DNA from: Patescibacteria group bacterium UBA910
Lineage (GTDB): Bacteria; Patescibacteriota; Minisyncoccia; Phycocordibacterales; DATDWN01
Assembly: GCA_002294445.1 (NCBI GenBank)
Contig: DBEI01000055.1
Span: 1 to 8,635, forward strand
DNA length: 8,635 bases
Reading direction: 5' to 3'
Made by a program: the position numbers and the translations under genes
Shown here: positions 5,455 to 8,635 of the stretch, in pieces
Position numbering within the stretch: position 1 is the stretch's first letter
How the letters are laid out: every line of letters starts with the position of its first letter
The notes under the pieces: model-generated
The model's input: the letters and a program-made list of their open reading frames with translations, nothing else
What the model was told of the DNA's origin: nothing
Database searches by the model: none

Positions 5455-6509
5455 GATGTGCGATGATGTAATAATGAGAGTATGGTATTAAAGACGTATG
5501 TATCTTCATCGGCGAGTTGTGCGTGAGTGATGATCTGTTGGGCCTGTGTCATATGATCTTGAATATATTGTTTGGCGTATGCTATCGCACCCGATTCTTC
5601 AAACAGTGTAACTACATCTTTATTATTAATGTTTTCTTTTGGCATTCCGCAGAAGGTGTCGAGGGTTTCTTTGTGGTGAGATGGTGCTTGTGTACGGATG
5701 TATTCAGTGAGAATAGTGTGTTGGTTTTTTGTAATATCAGCAAGTACTTCTTTTTTTGTGTTTTTCTCATCACCAATAATATCAAGCAAGTCGTCTTGAA
5801 CTTGAAAAACATTTCCTACACACTCACCAAATTGAATTGCGGTATCTATCAGATCTTTTCTTCCTGCAATGAGTGCACCAATATGGAGTGGGCGGGCAAA
5901 TGAATAATATGCAGTTTTTAATCTGTTTTTTTCTTCGATGTCCTTTATCGACACTTCTCTTTTGGTAGTGAGGTCAATATCAAGCATTTGACCAAGGCAC
6001 ACTTCATCTACAAGGATGGTAAATACATTGCGAATTTCTTCGCGTATGTCTGAGGTGAGCCAAGTATCTTTGTGTAATAATTCATATACTTGATTAAATA
6101 GTATATCTCCGGCGAGTATAGCCTGGCTTTCTCCTGCGCGAGCTAAGTTTTGAGTGTTTCGCGTGTGTAATAGAGTGTTGGTGGTATATGTGTGTATAGT
6201 AGGGGTGCTGTGTCGCACTGGTGCCTCGTCCATAATATCATCGTGAATGAGACAGAAAACGTGAAATAATTCGATAGCGATAAGTAGAGGAGCAATATCT
6301 TTAATATCCGCATCTTTCTTTTGAGACGCGTATAGTGCCCAAACGATAAACGGTCTCAGGCGTTTTCCTCCAGTGCTTACTTTTTGAATGTGCGAAAGTG
6401 TTGCCAGCACTGTTGTATTGGATGTAATTTTTTCATATGAGTCTTGTTTTGACTCAAGATGATGGATAAGAAGAGGGTCAAATATTTCTTTAAATGAGGT
6501 TATATCCAT
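5451..6509 (-). CDS. crtE: Geranylgeranyl diphosphate synthase (polyprenyl synthetase family)
   Basis: This 352-residue trans-isoprenyl diphosphate synthase would extend DMAPP/FPP with IPP. It has GGKRLRP (47-53), the first Asp-rich motif D90-D-I-M-D94, GQMLDID (173-179), KTAYYSF (198-204) and the second Asp-rich motif D239-D-L-L-D243. The residue five positions before the first motif is F85 (F-C-L-I-H-DD). In archaeal type I GGPP synthases an aromatic residue there blocks the pocket at C20, so GGPP is the predicted product. That fits the crtB that follows. The protein is longer than the roughly 300 residues of many relatives. The extra length lies partly at 100-128, in the loop before GESQAILAGDIL, a loop that varies in the family. 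It is the first gene of the crtE-crtB-crtI operon and faces a divergent gene across 72 nt. No Shine-Dalgarno sequence precedes the ATG. Confidence 0.87.
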   Translation of the reverse strand: MDITSFKEIFDPLLIHHLESKQDSYEKITSNTTVLATLSHIQKVSTGGKRLRPFIVWALYASQKKDADIKDIAPLLIAIELFHVFCLIHDDIMDEAPVRHSTPTIHTYTTNTLLHTRNTQNLARAGESQAILAGDILFNQVYELLHKDTWLTSDIREEIRNVFTILVDEVCLGQMLDIDLTTKREVSIKDIEEKNRLKTAYYSFARPLHIGALIAGRKDLIDTAIQFGECVGNVFQVQDDLLDIIGDEKNTKKEVLADITKNQHTILTEYIRTQAPSHHKETLDTFCGMPKENINNKDVVTLFEESGAIAYAKQYIQDHMTQAQQIITHAQLADEDTYVFNTILSLLHHRTS

Positions 6510-6514
6510 ACGTT

Positions 6515-6520
6515 ATTATT
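6515..6520 (-). promoter_or_regulatory. Candidate -10 box for the crtE-crtB-crtI operon
   Basis: On the minus strand AATAAT (one mismatch to TATAAT) ends 5 nt before the crtE ATG. A TACACA at 6539-6544 could serve as -35 with an 18-nt spacer. This would again make a leaderless transcript. The region is AT-rich, so the call is tentative. Confidence 0.3.
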
Positions 6521-6545
6521 CATACTTTATCGTATTTATGTGTAT

Positions 6546-6575
6546 TTGTATACAGGTTGGGTTCAGGTATATACT
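6546..6575 (+). promoter_or_regulatory. Promoter, TTGTAT-18-TATACT, leaderless
   Basis: A -35-like TTGTAT (6546-6551) is followed after 18 nt by the -10 TATACT (6570-6575). The ATG at 6582 comes exactly 6 nt after the -10 box, so the transcript should start on the start codon. This is the best-formed promoter in the window. It lies in the 72-nt divergent region shared with crtE. Confidence 0.6.
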
Positions 6576-6581
6576 GAGTGT

Positions 6582-6866
6582 ATGGATTCATTAATCAAAT
6601 CTGATATTTTTTTCGTAATTACAACTTTTATTGTAGTTGTTGTAGGTGGTCTGATTGCGCTTGTGTTGGTGTATTTGGTACGTATTTTAGCTGATGTTAA
6701 GAAACTTTCTCAAAAAGTTCGTGAAGAGGGTGAGCGTATGGTTCTTGATATTGAGGGCTTGCGTGAAAATATAAAAAAGAACACAATTAAACTATCGGAT
6801 ATCCTTTCGTTTGGATTGTTCCGAAAAAGCAGAGTGCGTAAGCATAATATTACTCATAATAAATAA
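6582..6866 (+). CDS. Small membrane protein with coiled-coil tail (DUF948-like)
   Basis: From ATG 6582 this is a 94-residue protein with one membrane helix (about 9-33, FFVITTFIVVVVGGLIALVLVYLV). A charged helical region follows (RILADVKKLSQKVREEGERMVLDIEGLRENIKKN, about 34-67) and then a basic end. This layout resembles DUF948-type small membrane proteins, which occur widely in Patescibacteria beside YtxH-like proteins, as here. I infer a structural or envelope-stress role; no enzymatic motif is visible. A frame-compatible ATG at 6540 would add 14 residues (YLYTGWVQVYTEC) that cover the -35 and -10 boxes, so 6582 is preferred. The next gene follows after 8 nt in the same direction. Confidence 0.65.
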   Translation: MDSLIKSDIFFVITTFIVVVVGGLIALVLVYLVRILADVKKLSQKVREEGERMVLDIEGLRENIKKNTIKLSDILSFGLFRKSRVRKHNITHNK

Positions 6867-6874
6867 ATAGATAC

Positions 6875-7237
6875 ATGGTAAAGAAACAGGAAAGTAATGT
6901 GGCAATGGCGGTAAGTTTAGGAGCTCTTGCAGCTCTCTCAGCAGGGGCATACTTTTTGTACGGAACAAAAGAAGGTGCGAAAAAACGAGTAAAAATTAAG
7001 GGATGGATGCTTAAAGCAAAAGGAGAAGTGCTTGAAAAGATGGAAAGTTTGAAACATATCGATGAGGAAACTTACAACACACTTCTTGCAACAGTGTTAA
7101 AGAAATACCAGGGATTAAAAAATATAGATCAAGCGGAAGTAGAGTCACTTTTAGTGGATCTAAAGAAGCATTGGAAGAGTATTAAGAAACATCTTGATGA
7201 GGCCAATAAACCAAAGAAGGCTGTAGCAAAGAGATAA
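6875..7237 (+). CDS. YtxH-like small membrane protein
   Basis: This 120-residue protein has one N-terminal membrane helix (about 9-29, VAMAVSLGALAALSAGAYFLY), directly followed by GTKEGAKKRVKIKGW. That resembles the 'l.aP.sG...R' step of YtxH-type general-stress proteins. The rest is a charged helical region of about 90 residues with a lysine-rich C-terminus (KKHLDEANKPKKAVAKR). A weak internal duplication is visible: KHIDEETYNTLLATVLKKYQGL and KNIDQAEVESLLVDLKKHWKSI share the same 'K.ID...-..LL..-.KK-' spacing, suggesting a two-helix repeat. It probably sits in the inner membrane with a cytoplasmic helical body. It is cotranscribed with the preceding gene (8-nt gap) and ends just before a terminator. 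The function is unknown. Confidence 0.6.
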   Translation: MVKKQESNVAMAVSLGALAALSAGAYFLYGTKEGAKKRVKIKGWMLKAKGEVLEKMESLKHIDEETYNTLLATVLKKYQGLKNIDQAEVESLLVDLKKHWKSIKKHLDEANKPKKAVAKR

Positions 7238-7241
7238 TATA

Positions 7242-7270
7242 ACAAAAAGACCGCCAAACGGTCTTTTTGT
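7242..7270 (+). terminator. Hairpin terminator, 12-bp perfect stem
   Basis: The arms at 7242-7253 and 7259-7270 pair perfectly around a 5-nt loop (CCAAA), with a GACCG/CGGTC core and A5/T5 flanks. It terminates the two-gene membrane-protein unit, 4 nt after the TAA. Confidence 0.85.
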
Positions 7271-7286
7271 TTACAATGGGTTTTGG

Positions 7287-7306
7287 TATAGTAGTGGACG
7301 GAAAGG
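7287..7306 (+). promoter_or_regulatory. -10 box and Shine-Dalgarno that fix the start at 7312
   Basis: TATAGT at 7287-7292 is followed by AAAGG at 7302-7306, 5 nt before the ATG at 7312. This is the one gene here with a plausible ribosome-binding site. The box and leader make in-frame upstream starts (TTG 7267 in the terminator arm, ATG 7276) unlikely. Confidence 0.5.
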
Positions 7307-7311
7307 CAGGT

Positions 7312-7740
7312 ATGTTGGAAAAACTGTTTGGTATCAATATCGGTGCATTTGATTGTGTGAAATACACAGAACTTCGTGTCTCAAATTATTCGCTTGGTTT
7401 ACTGGATGCAATCAAGCTTACCGGAGAAACATTAGAAGTAGCCCTCGCTTCAAGAGAAGGGTTTAACGCACCTCATGCTACACTCGAGGATCTGAAGCAG
7501 ATATGTGCAGAAATTCGAAAAACTAGACGTTCGGATATACCACAATTTTTATTTGTTTCGGATCGGTGTGTTCCTCGGCGGTTTATTATTGGTGGAACCA
7601 TCTTGGTGTATGAGGATCAAAAGTACGTCCTTGCTCTGCATTTTATCGGTGATGATATGTTTGTCAAACCGGTTGCTCTGTCTGTAAAAAACCTGCCGTG
7701 CTACTATTTTCTGGTGGGTAAAAAAGAAAGGTCCGCATGA
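7312..7740 (+). CDS. Uncharacterised soluble protein (142 aa)
   Basis: I do not recognise this family. It has no membrane helix or signal peptide. It starts MLEKLFGINIGAFDCVKYTELRVSNYSL, then has an alternating alpha/beta pattern. A helix at about 56-72 (ATLEDLKQICAEIRKTRR) is followed by beta-rich stretches at about 78-112 (QFLFVSDRC, RRFIIGGTILVY, KYVLALHFIGDD) and at 116-137. A small compact cytoplasmic fold of the alpha+beta type is likely. Three cysteines (15, 65, 86) and C130 are scattered and do not form a CxxC. The start is set by the TATAGT box and the AAAGG site just upstream. Its TGA stop lies in the loop of a terminator hairpin shared with the convergent transporter gene. Confidence 0.7.
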   Translation: MLEKLFGINIGAFDCVKYTELRVSNYSLGLLDAIKLTGETLEVALASREGFNAPHATLEDLKQICAEIRKTRRSDIPQFLFVSDRCVPRRFIIGGTILVYEDQKYVLALHFIGDDMFVKPVALSVKNLPCYYFLVGKKERSA

Positions 7741-7751
7741 TGCGGACCTTT
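7727..7751. terminator. Bidirectional terminator between convergent genes, 11-bp stem
   Basis: The arms at 7727-7737 and 7741-7751 pair perfectly (AAAGGTCCGCA and its complement). The 3-nt loop, TGA at 7738-7740, is the stop codon of the upstream gene. T runs lie on both sides (a T-tract reaching 7752 on the plus strand and an A-rich run 7720-7729 that is T-rich on the minus strand), so it can serve both the plus-strand gene and the minus-strand transporter that ends at 7757. Confidence 0.8.
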
Positions 7752-7756
7752 TACTA

Positions 7757-8635
7757 TTAGCGAGTATCTTTCAGTGCAAGTGACCAATGTGCGCCGACAA
7801 TGACTACGATACCAAGCAAGAGAAAGAGGTAATTGTAAGGTATAAATTTGAGTGCAACAGTTGCAAAAAGTGGGCCAATAATAAAGCTGAGTGGGCGAGT
7901 AGTGCGATATATGCTGATTTCGTCAGTTTGATCTTGGTTTACTTGTTTGAAAAAAAAGCTGTCGGATGTAATCTCTACAAATGATGCACCTGTTCGAGTT
8001 AAGAAAAGGATAGCTGTCCACATGATGAAACTGTGGGTTGTGAGAAAGCTGATACATAATGTAGCCAATCCCATAATGACGAGTCCAATAGTTAGAATTT
8101 CTTTTTCCCCATATTTATTATCTGCCAATTTTCCGATAGGTAGTTCAAAAAGTGCAAACGGAATAAGCATAATAGTGAACATTACACCTATTTGTTCCCA
8201 CGAGAAACCTATATGAGCATTGAGATGCACAGGCATATAAATGATCATGATTGCATAAAAAAGTTGTAGTATGAGATGACATACAAATATGTTGAGGAGG
8301 TTGGGGATTTTCAGGAAGGTGATAATTGCCTCCCGTATTTTGATATGCGCAATCGGTGTATCTTTGTAGTCTCTAAAATATTTACGTGTCAGAAGTAATA
8401 ATGGAATAAGGAATATAAGGGATAGGGCATATACCTGATTAAAGTGGTTTTCTCCGAGAATAAAACCAACAATCATTGGGGAGAGTACCAGAGTGATATT
8501 TGCTAGTGTGAGATATGTACCTCTGATTCCACCCGTTTTTGTTTCGTCGATAGATTCGCTTTCAAGAAAGACATCAAGGTTGAATAATATAATCGGTACA
8601 ACGATTTGATAGATTAAAAAACAGATACCGATAAT
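7757..8635 (-). CDS. MFS transporter, C-terminal part (runs off the window)
   Basis: The visible 292 residues form a polytopic membrane protein. The frame is open from the right edge (reading ...LESESIDETKTGGIRGTYLTLANITLVLSPMIVGFILG...) to the TAA at 7757-7759, so the start lies outside. Features are typical of the major facilitator superfamily. The 'GGIRGTYLTLANITLVLSPMIVGFILG' segment is equivalent to the helix 4-5 'G...g......lg...GP.lgG' motif, and KYFRDYKDTP lies in a cytoplasmic loop. A second half has 'FALFELPIGKLADNKYGEKEI', the MFS motif G-x-L-A-D-x-x-G, and then four more membrane helices. The substrate cannot be told. The ATG at 8476 is an internal methionine, not the start, because the coding pattern continues upstream without a stop. 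It ends 6 nt from the shared terminator and is convergent with the uncharacterised gene. Confidence 0.82.
   Translation of the reverse strand: MIGICFLIYQIVVPIILFNLDVFLESESIDETKTGGIRGTYLTLANITLVLSPMIVGFILGENHFNQVYALSLIFLIPLLLLTRKYFRDYKDTPIAHIKIREAIITFLKIPNLLNIFVCHLILQLFYAIMIIYMPVHLNAHIGFSWEQIGVMFTIMLIPFALFELPIGKLADNKYGEKEILTIGLVIMGLATLCISFLTTHSFIMWTAILFLTRTGASFVEITSDSFFFKQVNQDQTDEISIYRTTRPLSFIIGPLFATVALKFIPYNYLFLLLGIVVIVGAHWSLALKDTR

Noticed and set aside
5517..5903. Plus-strand open frame inside crtE
   Set aside because: It lies wholly opposite a well-supported synthase with both Asp-rich motifs; the translation is Cys/Phe-rich and resembles no protein.
6540..6581. ATG 6540 as start of the small membrane protein
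   Set aside because: It would place the -35 and -10 boxes inside the coding region and add residues unlike the rest of the protein; TATACT lies exactly 6 nt before ATG 6582.
7267..7311. TTG 7267 or ATG 7276 as start of the uncharacterised gene
   Set aside because: The first is in the terminator arm and both precede the TATAGT box; the ATG at 7312 has an AAAGG site at the right distance.
7787..8216. Plus-strand open frames opposite the MFS transporter
   Set aside because: They oppose membrane helices of a clear MFS protein and have no start signals or recognisable domains.
1..8635. CRISPR arrays, tRNA or rRNA genes, insertion sequences, attachment sites
   Set aside because: I saw no regularly spaced repeats, cloverleaf with a CCA-type end, transposase motif or terminal inverted repeats; the palindromes present are terminators.
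1..8635. Alternative genetic code (UGA as glycine), known in some CPR lineages
   Set aside because: TGA ends the LppP-like gene, the uncharacterised gene and crtE (overlapping crtB) at positions that fit full-length proteins, and I found no in-frame TGA inside a conserved domain.

Overview
The window most likely comes from a Candidate Phyla Radiation bacterium (Patescibacteria, Parcubacteria-like). I infer this from low GC, very short intergenic gaps, many small single-span membrane proteins, a sigma factor/DUF5667-type anti-sigma pair, a DUF5679-like zinc ribbon, and start codons that mostly lack a Shine-Dalgarno sequence. TGA is used as a stop (for example at 1963-1965 and 7738-7740), so the UGA-recoding lineages (Gracilibacteria, Absconditabacteria) are unlikely. 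No rRNA or other marker gene is present, so the lineage stays an inference.

Layout. 2-852 (+): the C-terminal end of an ECF-type sigma factor, followed 5 nt later by a membrane anti-sigma-like protein. 933-1037 (+): a 34-residue, very basic protein. 1073-1261 (+): a small zinc-ribbon protein closed by a hairpin terminator. 1339-2192 (+): a membrane-anchored LppP/LprE-like extracytoplasmic protein and a small LiaF-type two-helix membrane protein, closed by a 17-bp hairpin. 2272-3111 (+): a UbiA-family prenyltransferase that looks like a lycopene elongase. 3108-6509 (-): an overlapping operon crtE-crtB-crtI, convergent on the prenyltransferase. 6582-7237 (+): two small membrane/coiled-coil proteins, divergent from crtE and closed by a hairpin. 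7312-7740 (+): an unrecognised soluble protein. 7757-8635 (-): the C-terminal part of an MFS transporter that runs off the right edge. The last two genes share a bidirectional terminator.

The core of the window is a compact carotenoid locus. CrtE would make geranylgeranyl diphosphate, CrtB would join two to phytoene, CrtI would desaturate it to lycopene, and the UbiA-like enzyme would add C5 units to the lycopene ends, giving an acyclic C45/C50 carotenoid (flavuxanthin or bisanhydrobacterioruberin type). No cyclase, CruF or CrtD is visible here. Such a pathway is notable in a reduced-genome, probably host-associated bacterium, because the C5 precursors must come from elsewhere in the genome or from a partner cell.

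A second theme is transcription. Two genes have the same TATACT-6 nt-ATG arrangement, and others have looser versions. Together with the lack of Shine-Dalgarno sequences this suggests leaderless mRNAs. Operon ends are marked by perfect palindromic hairpins, except between crtI and the prenyltransferase, whose stop codons overlap.
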